Assembly (NCBI GenBank): GCA_035292585.1
Contig: DATDPU010000148.1
Coordinates: forward strand, 1 to 64,000
Length of the DNA stretch: 64,000 nucleotides
From: DASSFZ01 sp035292585
GTDB lineage: Bacteria > Chloroflexota > Anaerolineae > Fen-1058
Direction of reading: 5' to 3'
The notes beneath the pieces were generated by a model, which searched no databases, was not told the DNA's origin, and saw only the letters and a list, made by a program, of their open reading frames with translations. Numbering within the stretch: the stretch's first letter is position 1; every line of letters begins with the position of its first letter. The translations under genes and the position numbers were made by a program. Shown here one piece after another: positions 36,001 through 45,502 of the stretch.

Positions 36001-39000
36001 TCCAACAGCGTCCTTCCGCAACGCGAACAGATCGCGTAATTGCGCCGTCGACAACTCGGTGATCCACGCCTCGCTCGTGCCCACGATGCTGGCGGCCAGC
36101 GCCTTCTTGCGCTCGATCATGTCGTCGATCTTCTCCTCGAACGTCCCGGCGCACAGGTACTTGTACACCTGCACGTTCTTCGTCTGCCCGATGCGGAAGG
36201 CGCGGTCGGTAGCCTGGTTCTCGACGGCCGGGTTCCACCAGCGGTCGAAGTGGAAGACATGATTAGCGCGGGTCAGGTTCAGCCCGGTGCCGCCGGCCTT
36301 GATCGACAGGATGAACACCATCGGCCCGTTCGGATCGTTCTGGAAGCGCTCGACCATCTTGTCGCGCGTCTTGGCAGGCGTGCCGCCGTACAGGAAGAGC
36401 GCCTCGTCGCCGAACCGTTCTTGCAGGTAAGCCTTGAGCATGCCGCCCATCTCGGCGAATTGAGTGAAGACCAATACGCGCTCGCGCACCGACCGCACCT
36501 CTTCCAACATCTCGCTCAACCGGGCCAGCTTGCCGCTGCGACCGGGCAGCGCGCTGCCGTCGCCCATGAATTGCGCCGGGTGATTGCACACCTGCTTGAG
36601 TTTCATCAACGTCGCCAACACGATGCCGCGCCGCTCGATGCCTTCGGACTCGGCGATCTGCCGCAGCGAGTCGCGCACGACGGCTTCGTACAGCGTGGCC
36701 TGCTCCTTCGTCAGCGAACAGTACACCTTCATCTCGTTCTTCTGTGGCAAGTCGCTGATCACATTCGGGTCGGTCTTGACGCGGCGCAGGATGAACGGGC
36801 CGACCAGCGATTTCAGCCGTTTCGTCGCCGCCTCGTCGCCCGCGCGCTCGATCGGCCGGGCAAAGCGCTCCTGGAAGTCCTTTTGCGATCCGAGGTAGCC
36901 GGGGTTGAGGAACTGGAAGATGCTCCACAACTCGGCCAACCGATTCTCGACCGGTGTGCCGGTGAGCGCGGCGCGCCACTGCGCCTGCCCGGCGAGCTGG
37001 CGCGCCGCCTGCGCTTGTTTGGTCGACGGGTTCTTGATGTTCTGCGCTTCGTCGAGAATCACATTGCCCCACTCGACTTCGCTCAGATGTTTCTCGTCGC
37101 GATAGAGCAAGGCATACGAGCTGATCACGATGTCGTGCTGCGCCGTCTGCTGCTTCAAATCGCTCTTGGCCCGCGCCGCGCCGTGATGAACCAGGGTGCG
37201 CAGAGCGGGCGCGAAGCGGGCCAGCTCGCGCTGCCAGTTGCCGACGACTGAGGTGGGGCAGATGAGAAGGGAAGGGCGATGGGCCGGCCCGTTGCTTTGT
37301 TGCTCGTGCAGCAGCAGCGCGATGACCTCGATCGTTTTACCCAGCCCCATGTCGTCGGCCAGGCATGCGCCCAGCCCCCACTGGCGTAGAAAGGCCAGCC
37401 ACGACAGCCCCACGTTCTGATACGGGCGCAGCGTGCCGTTGAACGCCTCGGGGGCGGGCATGTGCTGCATGCGTGACCCGTCGGCTAACTGCTGCATCAA
37501 CTCGTCGAGCCAGCCGCCGGCAGCGACGGTCGTCACGGGCAGGCCGGCCGCCGGGCTGGTCGGGTCGAGCGCCAGCGCCAGCCGCAGCGCCTCTTGCAGC
37601 GAGAGTTCGCCCGCGTTCTTGCGTTTCTCCCAGAACTTGACCGCCTGCTCGATCTCTTCCGGCCTCACCTCCACCCATTGACCGCGCACCTGCACCAGCG
37701 GCGCCTTCAACGCCGCCAGCTTCTCGAACTCGGCCTGCGTGAGCGTGGCGTCACCCAGCGCCAGCTGCCAATCGTACTGGACGATCGATTCGAACGACAG
37801 CCCGGCTACGCCGCCCTTCGGCGCAGGCCGTTGGTCTTTGGGTTTGAGATTGAGCTTCACGCCGAGCTTGCCGCCGAGGCCGGGCACCAGCACGCCGAAG
37901 CCGCTGGCCTGCAAGAGCAGGGAAGTTTCGCGGATGAACGTGTAAGCCTGCTCCACGTTCAATTCGCAGGCCTCGGGTCGCGCCGCGCGCAGGCTGGATT
38001 CGATCGGCATGAAGATGCGCGCGGCCTGGCCCAGGCCGGCCAGCAGCCGTTCCTGCGGCGCATCGAACTTGCGATTGAGAAACTTGAGCGCGCTGCCGCG
38101 CTCACGCCACACGGTCGAAGCGGGCACGAGCAGGCTGGGATCGTCATTGGCTTGCAGGAGGTAACGCAGCGCCCAATCGTGCTGCGTCGGCTTGGGCGCC
38201 AGGATACCCCGCGCCGCCTCGTCGGCGGGCGGCGGATCGAGCCGGAAGCAGAGGCGGAATGCCTCGCCGCCGGTCGCGCCGGGAATCGGCTCGGCCCACG
38301 CACGATATCGTTCGTAAAAGGCGTTCAGGCTGGCGGCTGATTCTTCTTCGACGACGGGGCTGTCTTCGAGCAAGGCCTCCAGCCACGCGCCGGCGACGGT
38401 GAAGTCCGAGCGCGAATCGTAACGCCCAAAGTGCGCCTGCCAGCGCGCGAAGGCATCCACGACGATCGCGAAAAAGTTGTCGAGCAGCGCGTGCGGATCG
38501 GGCGGCTCGGCTTTCGCGTCGCGCCCCACGGCGCGGCAGATCGGCGGCATGCTTTTGGCGAGTCGATCGAGGCGCGTCCGATCGTTCGGGTTATCCAGCC
38601 GCGGCTGCCACACGGCCAGGAAACGCTGATCTTCTTTCACCAATGCCGGCGCGTAACGCTGCCCGGCCAGAACTTCCAGCGCCAGCTTCCCGGCCAACTG
38701 CCAGAAACGCAGGTCGGCGCCGATCTTGATCCCCGGCGTGGTAGCGTCTTCGAGGGGCAGGCCGGCCAGCAGGGCAGGGGCATCGACGGGCGGGATCGCC
38801 AGTGCAGCGACTTTCCAGGCCGCCAGCTGCGGCGCGCCGCGTTCGGCGCTTTCGTCTACGCGCGGCAAGCCGGGCGAGGCCTGCGGGCCGTCGGGCGTAG
38901 ACGGCAAACGCACCACGACGGTCGAGTCCTCGGCGTCGAGCTTTAGCGTGTTGTCGAATTCCGGCGTCAGGTCGAGCCAGGCGCGGCGCAGGTCTTTAGC

Positions 39001-39150
39001 CGCAAGCGCGAAGGGGTGGGCCTGAACTGATCGGCTGGATGTACGGCGAGCGCGAGCGGCAGTCGATTGGCTCGTCTCCGCCCACAGGACGAAGTTGCCA
39101 TCGGCCTTGACGAAATCGCCGGGTAACCAGGCGCCATGCAAGACGTGCAT
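35992..39150 (-). CDS. SNF2-family DEAD/DEAH ATPase
   Basis: 1052 residues. The N-terminal half (to about 560) is the SNF2-associated region (DUF3670-like) found in the bacterial branch. The motor begins with DDMGLGKT (about 598-605), then ILDEAQNIKN (about 697) and TGTPVENR. The second RecA-like lobe has VFTQFAEMGGML, SIKAGGTGLNLT and DRWWNPAVENQATDRAFRIGQ. Such ATPases translocate on DNA and remodel protein-DNA or transcription complexes. It is encoded just upstream of the SWIM protein on the same strand, with 105 bases between, so the two likely form one operon. Confidence 0.93.
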   Translation of the reverse strand: MHVLHGAWLPGDFVKADGNFVLWAETSQSTAARARRTSSRSVQAHPFALAAKDLRRAWLDLTPEFDNTLKLDAEDSTVVVRLPSTPDGPQASPGLPRVDESAERGAPQLAAWKVAALAIPPVDAPALLAGLPLEDATTPGIKIGADLRFWQLAGKLALEVLAGQRYAPALVKEDQRFLAVWQPRLDNPNDRTRLDRLAKSMPPICRAVGRDAKAEPPDPHALLDNFFAIVVDAFARWQAHFGRYDSRSDFTVAGAWLEALLEDSPVVEEESAASLNAFYERYRAWAEPIPGATGGEAFRLCFRLDPPPADEAARGILAPKPTQHDWALRYLLQANDDPSLLVPASTVWRERGSALKFLNRKFDAPQERLLAGLGQAARIFMPIESSLRAARPEACELNVEQAYTFIRETSLLLQASGFGVLVPGLGGKLGVKLNLKPKDQRPAPKGGVAGLSFESIVQYDWQLALGDATLTQAEFEKLAALKAPLVQVRGQWVEVRPEEIEQAVKFWEKRKNAGELSLQEALRLALALDPTSPAAGLPVTTVAAGGWLDELMQQLADGSRMQHMPAPEAFNGTLRPYQNVGLSWLAFLRQWGLGACLADDMGLGKTIEVIALLLHEQQSNGPAHRPSLLICPTSVVGNWQRELARFAPALRTLVHHGAARAKSDLKQQTAQHDIVISSYALLYRDEKHLSEVEWGNVILDEAQNIKNPSTKQAQAARQLAGQAQWRAALTGTPVENRLAELWSIFQFLNPGYLGSQKDFQERFARPIERAGDEAATKRLKSLVGPFILRRVKTDPNVISDLPQKNEMKVYCSLTKEQATLYEAVVRDSLRQIAESEGIERRGIVLATLMKLKQVCNHPAQFMGDGSALPGRSGKLARLSEMLEEVRSVRERVLVFTQFAEMGGMLKAYLQERFGDEALFLYGGTPAKTRDKMVERFQNDPNGPMVFILSIKAGGTGLNLTRANHVFHFDRWWNPAVENQATDRAFRIGQTKNVQVYKYLCAGTFEEKIDDMIERKKALAASIVGTSEAWITELSTAQLRDLFALRKDAVGDE

Positions 39151-39511
39151 GTGTGTCTCCGCGTTGGGTGTGGTGAATCGGAAGCAGCTTGATTATGCCA
39201 CAAAACTCACGCGAACGGCCGGCTGATTCTCGATGCCCAGGGCAATCGCATCTAATAGGTCAACGCCTGATTTACGGTAATCAGGCGCAGTTGCTCCAGG
39301 CCCGCGTCTCGCGGGCCGCGCGAAGCGGACGAGGACGCGGGCCGAGAGCTGGGGCACATTTTCAGGGCGACGGGTACACCGGCCCGACCCAAGACGGCGG
39401 CGCTCAAGCTCGTCCAACGCATGATACAATTCGGGCAGCCAGGGCGAGCACCCCGCCTACACGACCACTCCGACTGCTCGCGCACACCACCATCTATCGA
39501 AGGGAGAAGCG
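39151..39511. promoter_or_regulatory. Divergent promoter region with hairpins
   Basis: This gap separates the SNF2 gene (-) and the copper ATPase gene (+). It contains a perfect 9-bp hairpin at 39264-39287 (CGCCTGATT/AATCAGGCG, 6-nt loop) and GC-rich half-palindromes near 39300-39345 (GCCCGCG...CGCGGGC). No gene is supported. A metal-responsive operator would be expected here but I could not identify one. Confidence 0.4.
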
Positions 39512-41695
39512 ATGGCCCACGGTACGCACAATCCTAAAGCCGATCCGGCTAGCTCACACCCGCACCCCACGCCCGAACACGATAAGCCTGTCGAACAGGG
39601 CGCTAGGGGACACGGTGTGCATGAACACGATCGGCCGGCCGGCCGCCATGCCGCTGCGACCGGGACGACGGACGAAGCGATGGATCACGCTGTCCACGGG
39701 CGCGATATCGATCACCGGGCGCATATCGATCATACCGGGCACGAGGCCATGTTCCGCCAACGCTTTTGGGTCTGCCTGGCCCTCTCGATCCCGGTGCTGG
39801 TCCACAGCCCCACGCTTCAGAATTTGCTCGGCTTCAGCCCGCCCAGCTTCCCTGGCAGCGCGTGGCTCGCGCCGCTCTTCTCCGTAATTGTGTTCGCCTA
39901 CGGCGGCGTGCCCTTCCTGCGAATGGCTGTGCCCGAGGTACGGGAGCGCCAGCCGGGGATGATGACGCTGATCTCGTTGGCGATCGGCGTCGCATTTGTC
40001 TACAGCCTGATCGCGTTCGTCACCGCGTCGGGCGAGACGTTCTTCTGGGAATTGGTCACGCTGATCGACATCATGCTGCTGGGGCACTGGATCGAAATGC
40101 GCAGTGTGCGCCAGGCCTCGCGCGCGCTGGATGAGCTGGCGCAGCTCATGCCCGACACCGCCGAGCGCATCCGGCCTGACGGCAGCACGGAGGAAACATC
40201 GGTGAGCGCGTTGCGCGCGGGCGATCGGGTGCTGGTGCGGCCGGGTGCGAGCGTCCCGGCCGATGGCGAAGTGGAAGCGGGCGCGTCGGACGTGAACGAG
40301 GCGCTGATCACCGGCGAGTCGCGGCCGGTGGGCAAGCAGCCGGGCGACAAGGTGATCGCCGGGACGATCAACGGCGACGGCAGCCTGCGCGTGCGCGTGA
40401 CGGCGACCGGTGAAGAGACGGCGCTGGCAGGCATCATGCGATTGGTGCGCGAAGCACAGCAGAGCAAATCGCGCACGCAGGTACTGGCCGACAAAGCCGC
40501 CGGCTGGCTGTTCTACATCGCGCTGGGTGTCGCCGCGCTCACGGCTATCGCCTGGACGATCGCGATCGGCTTCAACAATGAAGTCATCGCGCGCGTGGCG
40601 ACGGTGCTGGTGATCGCCTGCCCGCACGCGCTGGGGCTGGCGATCCCGCTGGTGGTCGCGATCACAACTTCGCTCGGCGCGCGGAACGGCATCCTGGTGC
40701 GGGACCGGCTGGCGCTGGAAGAAGCGCGCGAGATCGACACGATCATTTTCGATAAGACCGGCACGCTGACGCAGGGCGAGTTTGGCGTGGTGGGCGTTGC
40801 GACGGCTGAAGGTTGGGACGAGCGCCGGGCGCTGGCGCTGGCCGCGGCGATCGAGGTGGACTCGGAGCACACCATCGCGCAGGGCATGCGCCGCACGGCG
40901 GCGGAGCGGGAACTGTCACTCCCGCGCGTTTCGGAGTTTGAGGCGCTCAAAGGGCGCGGCGTGCGCGCTAAGAGCGAGGGGCGCACGGTCTACGTGGGCG
41001 GCCCGCGCCTGCTGGAGCTGCTCAAGCTCGACCTGCCGCCGACCCTGGCGCGTTTCACGGACGAGGCCAACGCCAAAGGCCAGAGTGTGGTCTATCTCGT
41101 GCAGGAAGAGCGGGTGGCGGCCGGCTTCGCGCTGGCCGACGTGATCCGGCCGGAAAGCCGCGCGACCGTGCAGCGGCTGCATGCGCTGGGCATCGCCGTG
41201 GCGATGTTGACCGGCGACAGTCAGGCGGTGGCGAAGGCCGTAGCCGACGAGCTGGGCATCGACCAATACTTTGCCGAGGTGCTGCCTGAGCACAAGGCTC
41301 AAAAAGTGGCCGAGCTGCAACGACAGGGTCGGCGCGTGGCGATGGTCGGCGATGGCGTGAACGACGCCCCGGCGCTGGCGCGCGCCGACGTGGGTATCGC
41401 CATCGGCGGCGGGACGGATGTGGCGGTCGAATCGGCAGGCATCATCCTGGTCAGGAGCAACCCGCTCGACGCGGTGAAGGCCATCGAGTTGAGCCGGGCC
41501 AGCTATCGGAAAATGATCCAGAACCTGCTGTGGGCCACCGGTTACAACGTGATTGCGCTGCCGTTGGCGGCGGGCGTCCTGGCCCCGATCGGCATTGTGC
41601 TCTCGCCCGCCGTCGGCGCGCTGTTCATGTCGTTGAGCACCGTCATCGTCGCGCTCAATGCGCAGCTGCTGCGGCGCGTGCCGGTGGCGGCGTAG
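39512..41695 (+). CDS. Copper-type P1B ATPase (CopB-like, CPH motif)
   Basis: 727 residues. The N-terminus (1-80) is His-rich and cytoplasmic, replacing the CxxC metal-binding domain of CopA-type pumps. Eight membrane segments are expected. Key motifs: TGES (about 266), the transmembrane CPH (about 370) typical of the CopB/P1B-3 group, the phosphorylation site DKTGT (about 413) and GDGVNDAP (about 613). It exports or moves Cu(I)/Cu(II), or another soft metal, across the membrane at the cost of ATP. AAGGGAGAAG precedes the ATG. No metal regulator or chaperone gene lies next to it. Confidence 0.93.
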   Translation: MAHGTHNPKADPASSHPHPTPEHDKPVEQGARGHGVHEHDRPAGRHAAATGTTDEAMDHAVHGRDIDHRAHIDHTGHEAMFRQRFWVCLALSIPVLVHSPTLQNLLGFSPPSFPGSAWLAPLFSVIVFAYGGVPFLRMAVPEVRERQPGMMTLISLAIGVAFVYSLIAFVTASGETFFWELVTLIDIMLLGHWIEMRSVRQASRALDELAQLMPDTAERIRPDGSTEETSVSALRAGDRVLVRPGASVPADGEVEAGASDVNEALITGESRPVGKQPGDKVIAGTINGDGSLRVRVTATGEETALAGIMRLVREAQQSKSRTQVLADKAAGWLFYIALGVAALTAIAWTIAIGFNNEVIARVATVLVIACPHALGLAIPLVVAITTSLGARNGILVRDRLALEEAREIDTIIFDKTGTLTQGEFGVVGVATAEGWDERRALALAAAIEVDSEHTIAQGMRRTAAERELSLPRVSEFEALKGRGVRAKSEGRTVYVGGPRLLELLKLDLPPTLARFTDEANAKGQSVVYLVQEERVAAGFALADVIRPESRATVQRLHALGIAVAMLTGDSQAVAKAVADELGIDQYFAEVLPEHKAQKVAELQRQGRRVAMVGDGVNDAPALARADVGIAIGGGTDVAVESAGIILVRSNPLDAVKAIELSRASYRKMIQNLLWATGYNVIALPLAAGVLAPIGIVLSPAVGALFMSLSTVIVALNAQLLRRVPVAA

Positions 41696-41701
41696 CGCGA
41701 C

Positions 41702-41726
41702 CGATTTTGCCCATTTCGGAAAATCG
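41702..41726 (+). terminator. Hairpin after the copper ATPase
   Basis: CGATTTT pairs with AAAATCG over an 11-nt loop, 6 bases after the stop codon. It is AT-rich and weak, and could be bidirectional. Confidence 0.3.
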
Positions 41727-41757
41727 CGTAAGATAAGGCCGGCGTTGAGGAGGGGAT

Positions 41758-42594
41758 ATGCTGAAGCGATCGTTAGCCTGTACGCTTACACTCTTCGTGG
41801 CGCTGTTGGTCGCGCCTCCACGACCCGTTGGGGCGTCCGGCCTGGCGCAAGATTCGGGTGTGGTGCATACCGTGCAGCCGGGCGAGAACTTATTTCGTAT
41901 CAGCCTGCGCTACGGCGTCAGCCTGGATGCCCTCGTCAGGGCGAACGGCCTGGCCGATGCCGGCAGCGTTTATGCCGGTCAGCGCCTGATCATTCCGGCG
42001 GCCGGCTCGACCGCCGCCCCAACCCCTGCTGCAAATCCACCCGCGACAAGCAGCTCGACCCACATCGTGCAGCCGGGTGAGAACCTGTATCGCATCGGGC
42101 TGCGCTACGGCGTGACGGCGGCCCAACTACAAACGGCTAACCAGCTGGCGGGCAACACGATCTTCGTCGGCCAGCAGTTGCGCATCCCATCCAGCGCGGC
42201 AGTGGCGACCACGCCTTCCGCTGCGCCGACGGCTTCGGGTGCAGCCAGGGAAGTCGTCGTCGATCTGAGTGATCAACGAGTGTACGTCTACGAAAACGGC
42301 TCGCTGGTGCGGACGATGGTTGCGTCCACCGGCGTCGCCGCTACGCCGACGGTGCTGGGCGCGTACCAGGTTTACGCGCGCTATTCCAGCCAGACGATGT
42401 ATGGCCCTGGCTACTATCTGCCGGACGTGCCTTACGTGCAATACTTCTACCAGGCTTACGCGCTGCACGGCACCTATTGGCACAACAATTTCGGCGTCCC
42501 GATGAGCCGTGGCTGCGTCAACCTGACCATCGCCGACGCCGAGTGGTTGTACGGCTGGGCGACGATGGGGACGCTCGTGCGCGTCGTGTCGTAG
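41758..42594 (+). CDS. LysM-L,D-transpeptidase
   Basis: 278 residues. A signal peptide (about 1-26) is followed by two LysM domains (about 36-80 and 102-144; HTVQPGENLFRI and HIVQPGENLYRI) that bind peptidoglycan, a Thr/Ala/Pro linker, and a YkuD L,D-transpeptidase domain (about 162-278). The catalytic signature is HGTYWHNNFG-x4-SRGCVNL with the active Cys. It forms 3-3 crosslinks or attaches proteins to peptidoglycan, outside the membrane. GAGGAGGGG precedes the ATG. Confidence 0.93.
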   Translation: MLKRSLACTLTLFVALLVAPPRPVGASGLAQDSGVVHTVQPGENLFRISLRYGVSLDALVRANGLADAGSVYAGQRLIIPAAGSTAAPTPAANPPATSSSTHIVQPGENLYRIGLRYGVTAAQLQTANQLAGNTIFVGQQLRIPSSAAVATTPSAAPTASGAAREVVVDLSDQRVYVYENGSLVRTMVASTGVAATPTVLGAYQVYARYSSQTMYGPGYYLPDVPYVQYFYQAYALHGTYWHNNFGVPMSRGCVNLTIADAEWLYGWATMGTLVRVVS

Positions 42595-42619
42595 GCTATT
42601 GGGAGTAAAACTGATCCAC

Positions 42620-42740
42620 GAAAGCACACGAAGAAACACGAATTTAACGGTCGTTTTCGTGCGCCTGCGTGTAATGCGGCGTGCTCCCTGCAGCGAGCGG
42701 TTAGTGCGGCTCGCTTCAGGTTGCAGATCGAATTCGGGTG
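42620..42740 (+). repeat. Direct repeat R4, copy 1
   Basis: About 121 bases starting GAAAGCACACGAAGAAACACG and ending GATCGAATTCGGGTG, repeated almost exactly at 42810-42930. It fills the gap after the L,D-transpeptidase gene, in which I see no gene. Confidence 0.85.
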
Positions 42741-42809
42741 GGCTATTCCCACTGCTCTCGGCCCGCGTCCTCGCGGGCCGTCCGCGGGGACGCGGACGGT
42801 GAGCCGTCA

Positions 42810-42930
42810 GAAAGCACACGAAGAAACACGAATTTAACGGTCGTTTTCGTGCGCCTGCGTGTGATGCGGCGTGTACCCTGCAGCGAGCGGTTAGTGCGGC
42901 TCGCTTCAGGTTGCAGATCGAATTCGGATG
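42810..42930 (+). repeat. Direct repeat R4, copy 2
   Basis: Near-identical to 42620-42740 (a few substitutions, e.g. GTGATGCGGCGTGTACCC for GTAATGCGGCGTGCTCCC), separated from it by 69 bases with GC-rich palindromes (CCCGCGTCC...GGACGCGGAC). Confidence 0.85.
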
Positions 42931-42960
42931 AGCTGTCCTGGCGTGATTTGAAATCGGCCA

Positions 42961-43326
42961 TCAGACGCGCCCAAAGTGCGAGTCCTTGAACTCGGTCGGA
43001 TACTTTAGCCCGAAACCCAGCACCCGATCGATCCCGATGTGCGCCAGCCAGATCAGCGCGAGCAACATAGCCGTAGGTTGGCTGCCCCACAATCCCAACG
43101 CGGCTAACGCGCTCGGCAATACCAGATTATGCGCCAGATTGTAAACGGCCGCGCCGATGTTTGCGCCGGCCAGGTAGCCCAGCATCGACGCATCGGGCGT
43201 GAGCAGGAGCAGCGCAAACGCGAGCCAATCGCCGCCTTGCAGGCTATACAACGCGATCGACAGAATTGCCAGCGCCGCGCCTTCGAGCCGCAGCAACATA
43301 CCCGGTGAAGTCAAGAAGTTCCCCAT
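42961..43326 (-). CDS. DUF4260 family membrane protein
   Basis: 121 residues from ATG 43326, selected for GAGGAG upstream; an in-frame ATG at 43380 is less likely. Three to four membrane segments are visible. Family blocks are LLRLEGAALAILSIALY, DASMLGYLAGANIGAAVYNLAHN and WLAHIGIDRVLGFGLKYP, with a conserved His/Asn/Asp set in the helices. The function of DUF4260 is unknown. Confidence 0.87.
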   Translation of the reverse strand: MGNFLTSPGMLLRLEGAALAILSIALYSLQGGDWLAFALLLLTPDASMLGYLAGANIGAAVYNLAHNLVLPSALAALGLWGSQPTAMLLALIWLAHIGIDRVLGFGLKYPTEFKDSHFGRV

Positions 43327-43514
43327 GTGATCAGCTCCTCGCTCCGCTGGTTCTCGCAGCTCGATTGTACGCCGCTTCATCTAACTGCCCTGCCGAAAGT
43401 GTGGCGGGAACACGGTTTCTCAGACGGTAGGCGACTGCTTCATCCCGCTTGGGCCGGGAGTCGAGGCGCAGGGATACGTTCATTCTGACGGGCAAAGCAT
43501 GCTTCGGTAAAATG

Positions 43515-44687
43515 TTAGGACGGCGTGAGGGCCGCCTGCATGCGTTTCAAGGCCTCGATCAGGATCGCGCGTGGGCAACCGAAGTTCAAGCGCACGAAAC
43601 CCTCGCCGCCCGGCCCGAAGAGCGCGCCATCGGCCAGAGCCACGCGCGCCTGGTGTAGGAAAAACTCGTAGGGGTTGCCTTCGATTCGAGCCTGCCGGCA
43701 ATCCAACCACGCCAGATAGGTTGCTTCGGGCTGCGCCAGCGTGATGCCAGGCAGCTCCCGGCGCACGTATTCACACAACGTGTCCCGATTCGCCTCCAGA
43801 TAAACGAGCAGCTGCTCGAGCCAGTCTTGCCCCTCCCGATACGCCGTCTCGGCGGCCAACACTCCCATCAAGTTGATCCAGCTCACCAGCCCGCGCCGCG
43901 TCTGTAAATAGGTCTGCCGTAGCTCCGGATTCTGGATGATCGCGATCGCGCATTGCAGGCCGGCCAGGTTAAACGTCTTCGTCGGCGCGATCAGCGTGAT
44001 GGTCTGCCGGGCGATGTCGGGGTGCAGCGAAGCGATCGGCGTGTGCCGCTGGCCGGTGTAGATCAAGTCGCTGTGAATTTCATCCGAACAGATGACCACG
44101 CCGTGCCGCAGGCAAATCTCCGCCAGGCGTTCGAGCTCCGCTGGCTGGAACACCCGGCCGACCGGGTTATGTGGGTTGCACAGGATAAACAGGCGTGTCT
44201 CGGGTGTGATCGCTGAGGTCAGGCTGGACCAATCGATCTGGTAGGAGCCATCCCCCTCGCGCCGCAATTGCGCCTGCTGGTTGATCGCGCCGATGGTCTG
44301 CGCGGCGTGCAAAAGCGGCGGATAGGTCGGAGTCTGTACCAGCACGCCGCCCGATCCCGCCACGGCATGGCAAGCCAGATGGGTGGCAGTCACGACGCCC
44401 GGCGCGAAGACCAGATCCGCCGGTTCGATGTGCCAGTGGTAGCGCTCTGCCATTCGCTCGACAACAAGTTGTTGTAGTGCAGGGCGAGTCTGGGATTCGA
44501 TACCCAGGCCATCGGGATAACCGAATATCCCGTGTTCGACCCGCTCGCGCAGCGCCTGAATCACGGGCGCTGGCGAAACGAAGTCCATGTCCGCGACCCA
44601 CATCGGGATCACGTCGGGATCATACTTGCGCCACTTCAGGCTGTCCGTGTCGCGTCGCTCTGGTATGATGTCGAAGTCATAGCGCAT
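43515..44687 (-). CDS. PatB/MalY-type pyridoxal-phosphate C-S lyase
   Basis: 390 residues from ATG 44687, with GGAAGG upstream. Fold type I aminotransferase-like enzyme. DMDF (VADMDFVSP) near the start is diagnostic of the MalY/PatB group; ICNPHNPVGRV, SDEIHSDL and the Schiff-base Lys in APTKTFNLAG are present. Such enzymes split cystathionine or cysteine conjugates to a thiol, pyruvate and ammonia. It stands alone, so its place (methionine synthesis or thiol recycling) is not fixed by context. Confidence 0.9.
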   Translation of the reverse strand: MRYDFDIIPERRDTDSLKWRKYDPDVIPMWVADMDFVSPAPVIQALRERVEHGIFGYPDGLGIESQTRPALQQLVVERMAERYHWHIEPADLVFAPGVVTATHLACHAVAGSGGVLVQTPTYPPLLHAAQTIGAINQQAQLRREGDGSYQIDWSSLTSAITPETRLFILCNPHNPVGRVFQPAELERLAEICLRHGVVICSDEIHSDLIYTGQRHTPIASLHPDIARQTITLIAPTKTFNLAGLQCAIAIIQNPELRQTYLQTRRGLVSWINLMGVLAAETAYREGQDWLEQLLVYLEANRDTLCEYVRRELPGITLAQPEATYLAWLDCRQARIEGNPYEFFLHQARVALADGALFGPGGEGFVRLNFGCPRAILIEALKRMQAALTPS

Positions 44688-44855
44688 ACACACCTTCCTT
44701 TGAGGCTGATCCACGCAGGGCACGCAGACCCACTCAATCTCCGAGCATTATTCGCGCGTCTTAATGCTCACTTGCCCATTGGGTCAGGGCTGAAAAGTTT
44801 TATTTCAGACAACGCCTAGTCTACACGCACCGGCGGAAATTGGCGAATTGTTTTA

Positions 44856-44884
44856 TTCGTGCTCATTCGTGTGGCTTCGTGGAT
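44856..44884 (-). repeat. Inverted fragment of repeat R4
   Basis: The reverse complement reads GATCCACGAAGCCACACGAA followed by TGAGCACGAA, matching the start of R4 at about 42612-42641 with a few changes. Only this short head part is present. Confidence 0.55.
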
Positions 44885-44908
44885 CAACTCCTATGGTACA
44901 CTTGCCGC

Positions 44909-45394
44909 ATGCCCATCATCCCCCTGCATCTCCACTCGCACTGGCGCGGGTGGCGCGCGGCTCAGTTGAGCCTGTCGTTCGGAGCGCCACCGCTTGAGCT
45001 GCCCGATCCGACGCTGCGGGAGCGGGCTGAATGGGAGCGCGAGATTTTGGGCCCGCTGGTGAGCGTACATCCTCTACAACTGGTCGCGGCGGAATTAGCG
45101 CAGCACGCGCTGACGCGGAGCGATCAGCTGATCGCGTGTGCGGGGCGCGAGGTGAAGCTGGCCGGCGTGCGTTTGGCCGCGCACCGTTTCAACGGCAGGC
45201 AACAGGAGCCGATGTTGTTGGTGGATATGGAGGACGAAGCTGGGCTGTATCAGGTGCTGTGGAGCGGCGCGGCGTTGCAGGAGTATGGGGGCGTATGATC
45301 GCGCCGCGAGCCGGTATTGATCCGAGGCCGCGTCAGAACCGATCGGCAGGGGCAAACGCTGCTGGTGGGCGTTGAAATCTCGGCCATCTCATGA
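44909..45394 (+). pseudogene. Remnant of a DnaE-type DNA polymerase C-terminal tail (OB fold), with an internal stop
   Basis: The 130-codon frame to 45298 matches the end of bacterial polymerase III alpha/DnaE2 proteins: RAAQLSLSF, EWEREILG, VSVHPLQL and then an OB fold (REVKLAGVRLAAHR, EPMLLVDMEDEAGLYQVLW). An in-frame TGA at 45296-45298 is followed by 32 further codons in the same frame (EPVLIRGRVRTDRQGQTLLV) that look like the last OB strands. No polymerase or PHP domain lies upstream; a divergent gene is there instead. It is best read as a decayed fragment; a small stand-alone OB protein with a readthrough or sequencing error is less likely. Confidence 0.6.
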
Positions 45395-45399
45395 GATGA

Positions 45400-45435
45400 G
45401 AAACCAGGTTTCTTCAAGAAACCTGGTTTCTTTTT
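45400..45435 (+). terminator. Rho-independent terminator, hairpin family R5
   Basis: A 15-bp palindrome, GAAACCAGGTTTCTT and AAGAAACCTGGTTTC around one base, is followed by TTTTT. The right half with its tail (AAACCTGGTTTCTTTTTGGC) is repeated at 45479-45498. A related hairpin with compensatory changes lies at 48278-48310. Confidence 0.75.
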
Positions 45436-45502
45436 GGCCGCGCCGCTGGTCGGGTCAGGCGACTCGACCAGAACTGGGAAACCTGGTTTCTTTTTGGCCG
45501 CG

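Noticed and set aside
36040..37251. 403-codon plus-strand frame opposite the SNF2 gene
   Set aside because: Antisense of helicase motifs; Arg/His/Leu-rich, no domain.
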